56,440 bases of DNA, taken from assembly GCA_030587605.1 (NCBI GenBank), contig JAUQYT010000108.1:1-56440 (forward strand). Direction: 5' to 3'. The notes below the pieces were generated by a model. The model was not told the origin of the DNA. It saw nothing but the letters and a program-made list of their open reading frames with translations, and made no database searches. This document shows, piece after piece, positions 49,235 through 56,440 of this stretch. This stretch comes from Candidatus Njordarchaeum guaymasense (GTDB lineage Archaea; Asgardarchaeota; Njordarchaeia; Njordarchaeales; Njordarchaeaceae). A program made the position numbers and the translations under genes. How positions within the stretch are numbered: the first letter of the stretch is position 1; each line of letters starts with the position of its first letter.

Positions 49235-50773
49235 ATGATGGAGACTTTTCCTTGGTGGACGGATGCCCAGAAGAAGTTTGCGATAGATGTTGAGAAATTC
49301 GTGGACGAACACATCCCCGAGGCTGAGGTAAGCTGGTGGAGAATGGAGTTCCCCTGGGAGCTAATGAAGAAAGTAGCTGCGAAGGGAATATTCGGCGCCG
49401 GCGTCCCGAAGAAGTATGGTGGTCTTGAACTTGGAGCCACTGGCGCCTGCATCGCAGCAGAACAGTTAGGCAGACTCTACGCGGTCGGACATGTTTTCGT
49501 CGTTAGTATTCTGGCAGGTCTACATCAACTACTAAGTCACGGGACTGAGGAGCAGAAACAGAAGTGGTTATCACAGACGGCCAAAGGTGATGTGCTGGGC
49601 GCAGTATGCATCACCGAGCCCTTTGTAGGTTCAGACGCAGCAAGCGTCGTAGTAAGAGCCCGCAAAGAAGGCAATGAGTATGTCATAGACGGAAAGAAGA
49701 GATTCATAACTGGAGCAGGCGTAGCAGGAAGATACTTCGTCTACGCCAGAACAAGTGACAAACCCGAGGACGTCAAAGCATACCGACACCTCACGGCCTT
49801 CGTTCTCGAGAAAGGCGTGCCTGGTTTCTCCTTGGAGAAGATCAATGCACTAATGGGCTTCGACAATGTTCCTAACGGCGTTCTTGACTTCAACCAAGTA
49901 AAGATACCCGAGGCAAACAGAATTGGCAAAGAAGGACAAGGCTGGGAGATCATGACTGGAGGCCTGAATTATGAGCGATTAATAGGCTCAGCCGTCCTCC
50001 CAGGTCCTGTCATGGATGTGTTGAGGATGGTGACTTTCTACACCGAGAGACGAATCCAATTTGGTGAGCGAACCAACAGACTTGTCAATAATCAGTTCAA
50101 AGTAGCTGACATAATAACGAGGCTGAAGATAGCTCGACTAGTGTCCTTCTACACAGCATATCTGCTAGATTTGGGAAGAGAGCCGGTCATTGAATCATCC
50201 ATAGCGAAACTCATAAACTCCGAATACGCACGCGATGTAGGACTGGATGCGATACAGATCATGGGCGGCGACGGATGCACAAAGTTCTTCCCAGTCGAGC
50301 GATTGCTGCGAGATGCGAAGATCGGTGAGATAATTGCTGGAACCACCGAGATACAGAAGTACGTTATCTACAGGATGTACTTGATGTCCATGAAGGCGGA
50401 ACTAAAGCCAAAAGCAAAACTGAGGTTCAATCCGGAGCTTAAGGTACCAGTAATGTCAGCCAAACCGTCACAGTTCAATGAAAAACCAGTAAATGAGGAC
50501 AACGTTTTGAAGGTATTAGCTGAGAACTACCGAAACATCCCGGGCGCATACATGACTGTGGACGACATCAAAGAAGAGTTCGGATCAAGGGACACCTCAA
50601 CGATAAATAACTCATTACTTAAACTGGAGGAAAAGAAGCTGGCAGTGTTGTTCAGGGACAAAAAGGGAGCAGTTGAACTCGGCAAAGCAACCTACATGGG
50701 ACTCAGACAAGCCTACCCGCTCGAGCATTACAAGTGGTTCCCCCCATGGTATAAACCTGAAGACATGTTCTAG
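49235..50773 (+). CDS. Acyl-CoA dehydrogenase with winged-helix-like C-terminal extension
   Basis: A 512-residue flavoprotein. Residues about 1-390 are a full acyl-CoA dehydrogenase: AVCITEPFVGSDAASVV with FAD/substrate contacts, GKKRFITGAGVAGRYFVYA, the middle domain and a C-terminal helix bundle with IMGGDGCTKFFPVERLLRDAKIGEIIAGTTEIQ. The catalytic Glu position lies in GTTEIQK-type region or earlier and is not certain. The last 120 residues carry LKVLAENYRNIPGAYMTVDDIKEEFGSRDTSTINNSLLKLEEKKLAVLF, the helix-turn-wing pattern of a winged helix. I choose ATG 49235 (GTGGTGA about 8 bases upstream); the frame opens at 49127, upstream of likely transcription start. A T-run terminator follows. Confidence 0.85.
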   Translation: MMETFPWWTDAQKKFAIDVEKFVDEHIPEAEVSWWRMEFPWELMKKVAAKGIFGAGVPKKYGGLELGATGACIAAEQLGRLYAVGHVFVVSILAGLHQLLSHGTEEQKQKWLSQTAKGDVLGAVCITEPFVGSDAASVVVRARKEGNEYVIDGKKRFITGAGVAGRYFVYARTSDKPEDVKAYRHLTAFVLEKGVPGFSLEKINALMGFDNVPNGVLDFNQVKIPEANRIGKEGQGWEIMTGGLNYERLIGSAVLPGPVMDVLRMVTFYTERRIQFGERTNRLVNNQFKVADIITRLKIARLVSFYTAYLLDLGREPVIESSIAKLINSEYARDVGLDAIQIMGGDGCTKFFPVERLLRDAKIGEIIAGTTEIQKYVIYRMYLMSMKAELKPKAKLRFNPELKVPVMSAKPSQFNEKPVNEDNVLKVLAENYRNIPGAYMTVDDIKEEFGSRDTSTINNSLLKLEEKKLAVLFRDKKGAVELGKATYMGLRQAYPLEHYKWFPPWYKPEDMF

Positions 50774-50828
50774 TAACTGAAGACTCAGTGAACTAGAGGT
50801 AGCAAGACTGCTACCTAAAACGGTACTC

Positions 50829-50835
50829 TTTTTTT
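50829..50835 (+). terminator. Oligo-T terminator after acyl-CoA dehydrogenase
   Basis: ACTCTTTTTTTGC lies about 55 bases after the stop codon and before the convergent dehydrogenase gene. Confidence 0.45.
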
Positions 50836-50919
50836 GCTTTTTGCACAAAGCCGAAGAAACATATCCGCCGGGTAGTCTACGAACTCTACTGAAATCCATT
50901 CGAACATTGGTTTCATGAA

Positions 50920-52653
50920 TTATGGTTTCATTTCGTACAGTCCTTTCAACGCGTAGACCTTATCGAGAACCCTTTTGAAACGCTCCTCATCAACAACAGG
51001 CCTTTTGATCATTTTCATGCAGTATTCCATCTGGTTTTTCGTACTGCTTGGCTTCGAGTACAATTGGAGTGCAAATTTCGAGAAGTCTCTCACCATGAAG
51101 TCAAAAATCTGGTCCAGAACATCGTCTTCGACGTTGTAGATTGCCGCGTCTTCAATTACGAGCTGCCCAAAAGCAACTAGGGTGAAAAGTTCGCCCAATA
51201 TCAGAAGAAAGTCAATATCCTTAGTTTGTTCTGGGGAGGGAGGTACCTTGAGGCCGAATTCCTTGAAAACAGCTATCTGTTCCTTGAACACGTTCACGTT
51301 GGGGAGTTCAACGCTGTCATAGGCAATGTTGTAGTCGTGGAATTGTATGTCCCCTAAACCCTTCGCTGGCCCCTGATCAAAAAGGAAATCATCGTTTCTT
51401 GCATCATTTCTCTTTGGCATCTCCGGGAATCTACCGTGGCCGAAGAAGAATTTTGGTATGAATTTAATGATAAGCGCCATGTTCACATGAACTGTCCCTT
51501 CGAGTTTCGGCAGCGCTCTAATATCTCTTGCCGCCATTTCGAAATAAGTATCTCCTTCAAAGCCTTTCGCAGCAATGATATCCCAGAGGAGATTTATGAC
51601 TTCCTCACCTTGCGTTGTTACCTTCATTTTCACCATTGGATTATAGAGGAGATAGCGCCTGTCCTGAGGCGAAGCGGAACGCATGTAGTCGGCGGCTCTA
51701 AGTGCAAAAAGCTTCATCGCTACAAGACGGCAGTACGCATCAACAAAAAGTTGTCTTATGTGGGGGAAATCCGTAACGTATGTGTTGTAGAGTCTGCGTT
51801 TTGATGCATGGTTGATGGCTTCATAGAATGCGTGGGTACATATACCGATTGAGGCCCAACCAAGGTTGAACTTCCCGATGTTGACAGTGTTGAGAGCAGA
51901 ATTCCAGGCCTCGGCGCCTTTTGAAAGGATGTCGGCTTCTGTTACAGGATAATCGCGGAGTGCATACTGACCGACGTAGTTTTGACTGCTGACGACGTTT
52001 TTCACTAAGTCGTAATCCTTCTTGCTGTAATTCGCAACAAAGAACACGTAGTCGCTCTTATCCTTGGTACCTGATATTTTTCCCTTGGGATCAGTTACTC
52101 TTCCGAAAGTGGAGACCATGGGTGCCACATTTGCGTTTCCAATATAGTACTTTTCACCATTGGCTTTGTAGGTCCCATCGCGTTGCGGGATGAGCTTCAT
52201 TTCCGTGGAATAGATGTCCGCACCGTGTTCCTTTTCTGAGAGACCAAAAGCGAATACCGCTCCATCTTTGAGAAGTTGTGCTGCTCTCTTCTTGAGTGCC
52301 TCATTCTTGCTCATCCAGATGGGTCCGAGACCGAGAATAGACACCTGCCAAGTGTACCAGTAGCACAAACCGTAGAAGCTGAGAATCTCATTGAATTCAC
52401 AATTTCTCCATGTATCCCAGCGAGTATCCTCATCACCTTCGACAGCATAGTCAGATGGAGTCAAAAGTGTGGAGAAAATCCTCTCTTTCTTAACAAACTC
52501 TAGAAAATCGGAATACCACACTCTATTATGGTCCATTTCTTTGAGCTTGACCTTCCCTCTGTTCTCAAAGAATTCAATGGTCTTCAGCATAATCTCTCTG
52601 GATCTTTCATCCGGGTATTCACGACTGTGTTTCTTTGGATTTAGGAGAATCAT
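50920..52653 (-). CDS. Acyl-CoA dehydrogenase, large form
   Basis: A 577-residue acyl-CoA dehydrogenase, longer than the usual 380 and closer to acyl-CoA oxidase or FadE types. Core marks are FAFGLSEKEHGADIYST (FAD/substrate loop), GEKYYIGNANVAPMVSTFGRV, LGWASIGICTHAFYEAINHA, a helix bundle with AAKGFEGDTYFEMAARDIRALPKLEGTVHVNMAL. A 90-residue C-terminal helical extension (near 480-577) resembles oxidase-type dimer domains. ATG 52653; the TATA box at 52675-52685 makes the mRNA nearly leaderless. It would oxidise acyl-CoA to enoyl-CoA, with electrons passing to ETF or an iron-sulfur reductase. Convergent with the previous dehydrogenase gene. Confidence 0.85.
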   Translation of the reverse strand: MILLNPKKHSREYPDERSREIMLKTIEFFENRGKVKLKEMDHNRVWYSDFLEFVKKERIFSTLLTPSDYAVEGDEDTRWDTWRNCEFNEILSFYGLCYWYTWQVSILGLGPIWMSKNEALKKRAAQLLKDGAVFAFGLSEKEHGADIYSTEMKLIPQRDGTYKANGEKYYIGNANVAPMVSTFGRVTDPKGKISGTKDKSDYVFFVANYSKKDYDLVKNVVSSQNYVGQYALRDYPVTEADILSKGAEAWNSALNTVNIGKFNLGWASIGICTHAFYEAINHASKRRLYNTYVTDFPHIRQLFVDAYCRLVAMKLFALRAADYMRSASPQDRRYLLYNPMVKMKVTTQGEEVINLLWDIIAAKGFEGDTYFEMAARDIRALPKLEGTVHVNMALIIKFIPKFFFGHGRFPEMPKRNDARNDDFLFDQGPAKGLGDIQFHDYNIAYDSVELPNVNVFKEQIAVFKEFGLKVPPSPEQTKDIDFLLILGELFTLVAFGQLVIEDAAIYNVEDDVLDQIFDFMVRDFSKFALQLYSKPSSTKNQMEYCMKMIKRPVVDEERFKRVLDKVYALKGLYEMKP

Positions 52654-52674
52654 GACCGATTAGTTGATCGACGA

Positions 52675-52685
52675 CTTATATAAAT
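52675..52685 (-). promoter_or_regulatory. TATA box of the large acyl-CoA dehydrogenase gene
   Basis: ATTTATATAAG on the minus strand is centred about 26 bases before the ATG at 52653, so the transcript should start at the start codon. Confidence 0.65.
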
Positions 52686-52736
52686 TGATTGGACTTCTGC
52701 GTCCTTACAGATATGCGATCGCCTTCGAGTTAAATC

Positions 52737-52955
52737 ATGAACAGATCCGAAAGTCATACTACGATAGAGCAAGGTAACTTCTTTTACGTCGCGAATCGAG
52801 GCGAAGGAATCTTTGAATTCGCCAGGGGCAAACTCGCATTATACAAGGCTCCAAAGGAGATCGAGTCTAGAAAAGAAGTGCCTACGAGTCTAGTCGGCAA
52901 GGTCCTCAGGAGACCTCTTAGCAAACAGGAGAAGAAGATAACAAACAAAGTGTGA
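52737..52955 (+). pseudogene. Remnant of an acyl-CoA synthetase C-terminus
   Basis: A 72-codon frame whose last 45 codons resemble the extreme C-terminus of the synthetase at 16225-17937: KLALYKAPKEIE, EVPTSLVGKVLRRPL and the charged end, with the catalytic Lys of motif A10. Homology begins near 52818. The first 27 codons do not match. Nothing of the other 90 percent of the enzyme remains upstream. Probably a relic of a deleted paralogue, next to the dehydrogenase gene it may once have worked with. Whether it is transcribed is unknown. Confidence 0.7.
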
Positions 52956-53059
52956 GAAGCAGGCACTCCCATTTCTTAGTTCAAGACCTCCAGGCTATCA
53001 TGCATTGTTATATTCTTTGGTTATGCCTTTTCTTGTCTCGTAGCCATCATCGCGGCTCT

Positions 53060-53575
53060 CTAAATTACCTCTCCACCTTGGTTGATGATCTCTCTGATGG
53101 ACTTGTAGATTGGCAGGAACTTGAAGAAGAGTGATACAAATTCATGAAGCCCCACGTAGAGTCTCTCAGACCGGGCTGATTCAGGCATCTCCTCGAGCCC
53201 TCGTTGGACTTTTCTACACTCGTCTTCATAGGATAGAGTAAGATCGACAGAGGCCAGAAGAAGCCTCGCAGTGAATTGCCGCATATTTTCCACCTTATAG
53301 GTCAGGGAACCGCGTCCCTGAGGTTTGCGTTCTTCTACGATCCCTTCCTCTACGTAGAGCTTCAAAGCTTCAGAGATAGCGCCAGCGGAGTACCTCGTAA
53401 GATCCTGAAGATCCTTTTGCGTTAGTTCTCTTCGTAGGTAAAGGTGAGCCATGATCGAAGCTAGGATAGGATCGCGCCCCAAACCAATACTGGTGCCAAC
53501 TAATCGATCGAGAACCCGATGTTCCAGTTCTCCTAGATCCGCGTCTATCCGGGCAATTTCTGTGTTAGAATGCAT
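53060..53575 (-). CDS. GbsR/MarR family transcriptional regulator, second copy
   Basis: A 171-residue winged-helix protein of the GbsR branch of the MarR family. The HTH lies near residues 45-95 (LTQKDLQDLTRYSAGAISEALKLYVEEGIVEERKPQGRGSLTYKV, helix-turn-wing complete). The C-terminal half forms a long dimerisation helix pair. Its ATG overlaps the end of the first copy by 11 bases, so both should be produced together. Paired GbsR genes suggest a heterodimer. Likely targets are the neighbouring acyl-CoA or methyltransferase genes, an inference. Confidence 0.82.
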   Translation of the reverse strand: MHSNTEIARIDADLGELEHRVLDRLVGTSIGLGRDPILASIMAHLYLRRELTQKDLQDLTRYSAGAISEALKLYVEEGIVEERKPQGRGSLTYKVENMRQFTARLLLASVDLTLSYEDECRKVQRGLEEMPESARSERLYVGLHEFVSLFFKFLPIYKSIREIINQGGEVI

Positions 53576-54137
53576 CTTGTCCCATTCCAGCCTTGATTAC
53601 TTCGGTTATGCGGTCGAGCATAGGGACTATGGCGGAGAACTCTGAAACGAATGTTTCGAGTCTACGGAGTCTTTCCGGAATCGCGCAAGTCGCTAGCTGG
53701 CTGATAGAATCGTCACCACTCTTCTCATGGAAGGCAGCTATCTTTGCCTTAATCGTCTCTAATTCTGCAGTGGCTGTCGCTACGAGGTTGCGATATTCAT
53801 TAACGTTGGCCTGCAACTTCCTAAGCACTGAACCAACTAACACAGAACCCATCCCAACGAGTTCGTATTGTTTCTCGTGGGATCCTGGAATATTGTTGCG
53901 TAAGAGGACACCGAAAGAGAGTAGCTGATTCACTATTTGCGACGTTGTACCCGAGGAGAAGCTAGTAAGCTCTTGCAGTTGTGTTTGAGTCAATTGGCGC
54001 CGCGTAAGAAAATATGCGTATACGGTGGCAAACCTAGCGCTCGTGGTCTTCATCTGTCCGCTTCTTACAAGAAGCGAAATGACCTTCTTTTCGTATTCCT
54101 TTAGCTTACGAAGATAACCAGTTGCTGAGACCGTCAT
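53565..54137 (-). CDS. GbsR/MarR family transcriptional regulator, first copy
   Basis: A 190-residue paralogue of the next gene. The HTH region is LTRRQLTQTQLQELTSFSSGTTSQIVNQLLSFGVLLRNN (near residues 50-88), and the wing ends KQYELVGMG. The C-terminal 90 residues are helical and probably dimerise. ATG 54137 is the start; the spacer to the divergent ICMT-like gene carries a plus-strand TATA at 54200-54209, so this pair may control that gene and themselves. Confidence 0.82.
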   Translation of the reverse strand: MTVSATGYLRKLKEYEKKVISLLVRSGQMKTTSARFATVYAYFLTRRQLTQTQLQELTSFSSGTTSQIVNQLLSFGVLLRNNIPGSHEKQYELVGMGSVLVGSVLRKLQANVNEYRNLVATATAELETIKAKIAAFHEKSGDDSISQLATCAIPERLRRLETFVSEFSAIVPMLDRITEVIKAGMGQDAF

Positions 54138-54199
54138 AGTGATTCAAAAGAGGTTTAGGTCACCAAGCTATATATTCTTTGTTTTCAAAGTTTGCGAAA

Positions 54200-54209
54200 G
54201 CTTTTTATC
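54200..54209 (+). promoter_or_regulatory. TATA box of the ICMT-like gene
   Basis: GCTTTTTATC gives a transcript start near 54232, which supports the ATG at 54280 as the start and rules out the earlier GTG at 54139. Confidence 0.55.
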
Positions 54210-54279
54210 CCTGGCTACGCATAGCGTACTCGGATTCACAGGATTTGAAAATAGCGAATATGGTTGGGAGTTTTCAGCA

Positions 54280-54921
54280 ATGCTAAACTTTGTTGAAATA
54301 GTTATGGTAGGTATCCTGATATTCTCTATTGTGAGCGGTGGCGCGATAAAGCATTACTACAGGATAAGAGGTAGGAATCTGCCTGCTGGGAAATCCACTT
54401 TGGAGAGCAGGGCGCAGAAGGTCATTTTATTTAGCTGTCTTACATTGTTCGGTCTTCTATATTCTGTTCTGGCGCCTTTTCTGTTGCTGTTCGGCTACTT
54501 CGATCAGATATTGGGCTGGTCAACCATTAGTTCTCTGCTGGCCCCCTCGGGTATCGTCTTGGTACTACAAGTTTTGGGAATTGTCCTCTATATGATCGGG
54601 TATGCAATGTTTGTGGCAGGCAGACTGGCTCTCAAGGAGCACTTCGCCGAGGCGTGGGCACCAAGCAAATTAGGCAAGAATTTCGTAAGTTCCGGAATCT
54701 ACAGTCGAATACGGCACCCTCTCTACTCGGGCGGTATCATATACTTAACTGCACTCGTCATGTTCTTTCAGACATGGTTTGGTCTAGTTGTCGTGATTCC
54801 AGCCTTCATGATAATGGTCAGAGCAGCATCCAAAGAAGAGAAGTTTCTTAAGGAGAAATTCGGAAAAGAATACGAACTGTATATGAAGCGGTCTGGGCGA
54901 TTCTTCCCGAAGCTGAGTTGA
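54280..54921 (+). CDS. Isoprenylcysteine carboxyl methyltransferase (ICMT/PEMT-like) family membrane protein
   Basis: A 213-residue integral membrane methyltransferase with about five membrane segments. The family C-terminus is present: GIYSRIRHPLYSGGIIYLTALVMF (SAM-binding RHP motif), followed by the E-E-K-F-L-K-E-K-F-G-K-E-Y-E-x-Y motif. The substrate is likely a lipid, thiol or isoprenoid carboxylate in the membrane. ATG 54280 with TGGGAG about 10 bases upstream is chosen over GTG 54139, which is upstream of the likely transcript start. It is divergent from two GbsR genes that may control it. Confidence 0.82.
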   Translation: MLNFVEIVMVGILIFSIVSGGAIKHYYRIRGRNLPAGKSTLESRAQKVILFSCLTLFGLLYSVLAPFLLLFGYFDQILGWSTISSLLAPSGIVLVLQVLGIVLYMIGYAMFVAGRLALKEHFAEAWAPSKLGKNFVSSGIYSRIRHPLYSGGIIYLTALVMFFQTWFGLVVVIPAFMIMVRAASKEEKFLKEKFGKEYELYMKRSGRFFPKLS

Positions 54922-55001
54922 GACTCTAGAACCGTCTCTCCCTTTATTTCTGGTTGCCCGATCTCTCTTTTTCCATTCCTACCTTCAGTCAAAATGCGCT
55001 T

Positions 55002-56219
55002 TCAGCTTGTCTCCCTTTTCAGCCATATTCTCTCCTTCCTTGTTGCCAGTGCTGAGGCTCCTTTCATTGCTTCGTCAAAGATCTGTTTCGCTCTCTCATT
55101 ATGCCTATGTGCTGGCTTCTCACCCAAGGCAATTTGGACCAACTCAATGAGGTGGCAAGTAGACAGCTCGCTTCGCGGGTTAAGCGTATTTGCCATGGTT
55201 AGCGTCCAGAGGCAACCCGTGCAGTATGTTACAAGTGTCTTCGATCCCGTCTCCTCAGCTTCCTTGAGTCTCCTCGACGAGGCTGCGAAGATGTCGTCGA
55301 TCGAGTGTTTTGCTGCGAATGCAGCCATCCCGCAACAGAGAGCGCTGCCTCTGTTATGCTTCATCTCGGTGACTTTGTATCCGAGCATCTCAAGTATTTC
55401 CCGAGCCGAATTAAAGAAGTGGTTTCCATGGGGTTTAGCTTGACAGTTATCGTGTAACGTGACGGTTCTGTCATTACCAACCTTCTTCAGCTTCAGCTTT
55501 TCGTCATGGATCATTCTGGAGAGCCAATCCAGGACAGTCTCAACTTCGAAGTCAAACTTTGCCCCGAACTTCGGATGAATGTCTGAAAACTGATTGCTGC
55601 AAGCTATGCATGGGGTTACGATTTTCTTTACGCCAAGGTTCTTGAACTTCCCCTGCAAGTAGCTCCCAATGTCCTCGAAGACATCAAGCAGCCCGGTCCT
55701 GTAGTATTGCTCGCCGCAACAGAGATCTGGAGAACCCATGATGGTGAAGCCTGAGAAAATCTTGGTGAAGCTCAGATAGGGTAGAAGAAGGAAGTTGCAA
55801 CCTGGATAGAAGATCTCGGTTTTCGGTCTTAGCTGCATCCATCCTTCGACAGCCGTCTTTTCGTCGTCTGGGAACCTGGCTGCGACCCGTCTGCTGAAGT
55901 TATCCTTCTGGTAGGGGAGCAGGAACTTGGCAATGGCTGGAAGCCCCTCTTTCCGATACCTTTGATACCACCTTGCCAAGATGAGTGAGTAGGGCCTACT
56001 GTCATTAGGACATGACAAGTCGCATGACATGCATGAATGACAACGTGTCAACGATAACTGGGGTTCACGATTCTCAACGAGTCCAGCGATCTCGCTCTTT
56101 GCTTCTTCGCTGGGCAGTTTCATAACAGGGCACTCGCTCAGACAGGTTCCACAAAAGTCGCATGAGCCCTTATTGAAGAAATCCTCATAGTGTCTTTTAT
56201 TGGGGCTACACATAGGCAA
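55002..56219 (-). CDS. CCG-domain iron-sulfur protein, HdrD/GlpC-like
   Basis: A 405-residue electron-transfer subunit. Two 4Fe-4S clusters are set by C-x2-C-x2-C-x3-C near residues 20-30 (CDFCGTCLSECP) and 60-70 (CHSCMSCDLSCP). Two CCG domains follow, with PDLCCGEQYYRTG (near 165-177), TPCIACSNQF and, in the second, HDNCQAKPHG, SALCCGMAAFA and VTYCTGCLWTL; they bind noncubane clusters in heterodisulfide reductase and similar proteins. No membrane segment. The TTG at 56219 has AAGGTGAG 8 bases upstream. A TATA box is at 56311-56318. It could oxidise or reduce a disulfide, or take electrons from acyl-CoA dehydrogenases as in bacterial EtfAB-linked complexes. Confidence 0.88.
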   Translation of the reverse strand: MPMCSPNKRHYEDFFNKGSCDFCGTCLSECPVMKLPSEEAKSEIAGLVENREPQLSLTRCHSCMSCDLSCPNDSRPYSLILARWYQRYRKEGLPAIAKFLLPYQKDNFSRRVAARFPDDEKTAVEGWMQLRPKTEIFYPGCNFLLLPYLSFTKIFSGFTIMGSPDLCCGEQYYRTGLLDVFEDIGSYLQGKFKNLGVKKIVTPCIACSNQFSDIHPKFGAKFDFEVETVLDWLSRMIHDEKLKLKKVGNDRTVTLHDNCQAKPHGNHFFNSAREILEMLGYKVTEMKHNRGSALCCGMAAFAAKHSIDDIFAASSRRLKEAEETGSKTLVTYCTGCLWTLTMANTLNPRSELSTCHLIELVQIALGEKPAHRHNERAKQIFDEAMKGASALATRKERIWLKRETS

Positions 56220-56310
56220 TTCGATTTCTCACCTTGCACCATTAAGCGCATCTCTTCTCCAATGACGGTCGGCTGACACTTCCTGTTACTATATGAACAT
56301 TACCATGGTG

Positions 56311-56318
56311 TATAAAAG
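56311..56318 (-). promoter_or_regulatory. TATA box of the CCG-domain gene
   Basis: CTTTTATA on the minus strand, about 92 bases before the TTG at 56219, with a leader of about 65 bases. Confidence 0.55.
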
Positions 56319-56422
56319 ACATTCCAGGTGCGCTCTTCGCAATCACCTGTTGCGGTCGATTTCCAAGTCAAGGAAGACATTTATTCACCAATCAGGAACT
56401 ACTCTGAGATGGGGTCCCCGAA

Positions 56423-56440
56423 ATGAACCGTGGCAATCGA
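56423..56440 (+). CDS. Possible start of a gene cut by the window edge
   Basis: ATG 56423 opens a frame that runs to the end of the window (six codons). ATTTATTC near 56379 could act as TATA box for a short-leader mRNA. Too little sequence to judge; an earlier ATG at 56409 stops after five codons. Confidence 0.25.

Overview
This is a chromosomal stretch of an archaeon. GatD and GatE (the archaea-only Glu-tRNA(Gln) amidotransferase), TATA-box promoters, frequent TTG and GTG starts, leaderless genes next to Shine-Dalgarno-led genes, T-run terminators, several Lrp/AsnC and GbsR/MarR regulators, a Ras/Rab-like small GTPase and a longin-like protein all point that way. The gene set (acyl-CoA and fatty-acid enzymes, a UroD-type corrinoid methyltransferase family protein, GH38 mannosidases, a GH3 adenylating enzyme) and moderate base composition suit a TACK archaeon such as a Bathyarchaeia member; this placement is an inference. 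I saw no rRNA, tRNA, CRISPR array, insertion sequence or phage gene.

Layout. 1-14 kb: single housekeeping and metabolic genes (HAD phosphatase, DUF1893, lipoate ligase family, M42 peptidase, GPH sugar symporter, Lrp regulator, ATP-cone/nuclease fusion, DUF47, longin-like protein, TIM-barrel enzyme, PurC, DUF1614, UroD-family protein, zinc alcohol dehydrogenase). 14-21 kb: SDR reductase, a 32-residue lysine-rich peptide gene, acyl-CoA synthetase, second Lrp regulator, TspO-like protein, branched-chain aminotransferase, HEAT-like protein. 21.6-27.1 kb: two tandem GH38 alpha-mannosidases. 27.4-29.6 kb: small GTPase with a zinc-ribbon partner, then a winged-helix protein. 29.7-33.1 kb: MFS transporter and GH3-family enzyme. 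33.1-38.1 kb: a translation block of gatE (interrupted), gatD and asnS, all on the minus strand. 38.3-41.9 kb: membrane protein, a possible structured RNA, an unknown protein plus TPR protein pair, adenosine-specific kinase family protein. 42-49 kb: two FkbM methyltransferases, enoyl-CoA hydratase, YjbQ, a coiled-coil protein, PH-domain and Ig-like membrane proteins. 49-56.4 kb: two acyl-CoA dehydrogenases, an acyl-CoA synthetase relic, paired GbsR regulators, an ICMT-like methyltransferase and an HdrD/GlpC-type iron-sulfur protein.

How it fits together. Acyl-CoA synthetase, two acyl-CoA dehydrogenases, enoyl-CoA hydratase, SDR and the CCG-domain iron-sulfur protein could supply a fatty-acid or other acyl-CoA oxidation route, although they are scattered over the window. 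GatDE would amidate Glu-tRNA(Gln), while AsnRS charges tRNA(Asn) directly. The GPH symporter and the mannosidases suggest use or remodelling of sugars.

Most unusual: gatE is broken by a 41-nt insertion with two in-frame stops lying inside a strong nested RNA hairpin. Removing it restores a 641-residue GatE, so it could be a protein-coding intron, a recoding site, a disrupted gene or an assembly fault. Also notable are an acyl-CoA dehydrogenase fused to a winged-helix-like tail, an ATP-cone/nuclease fusion, and perfect inverted repeats at several metabolic promoters.
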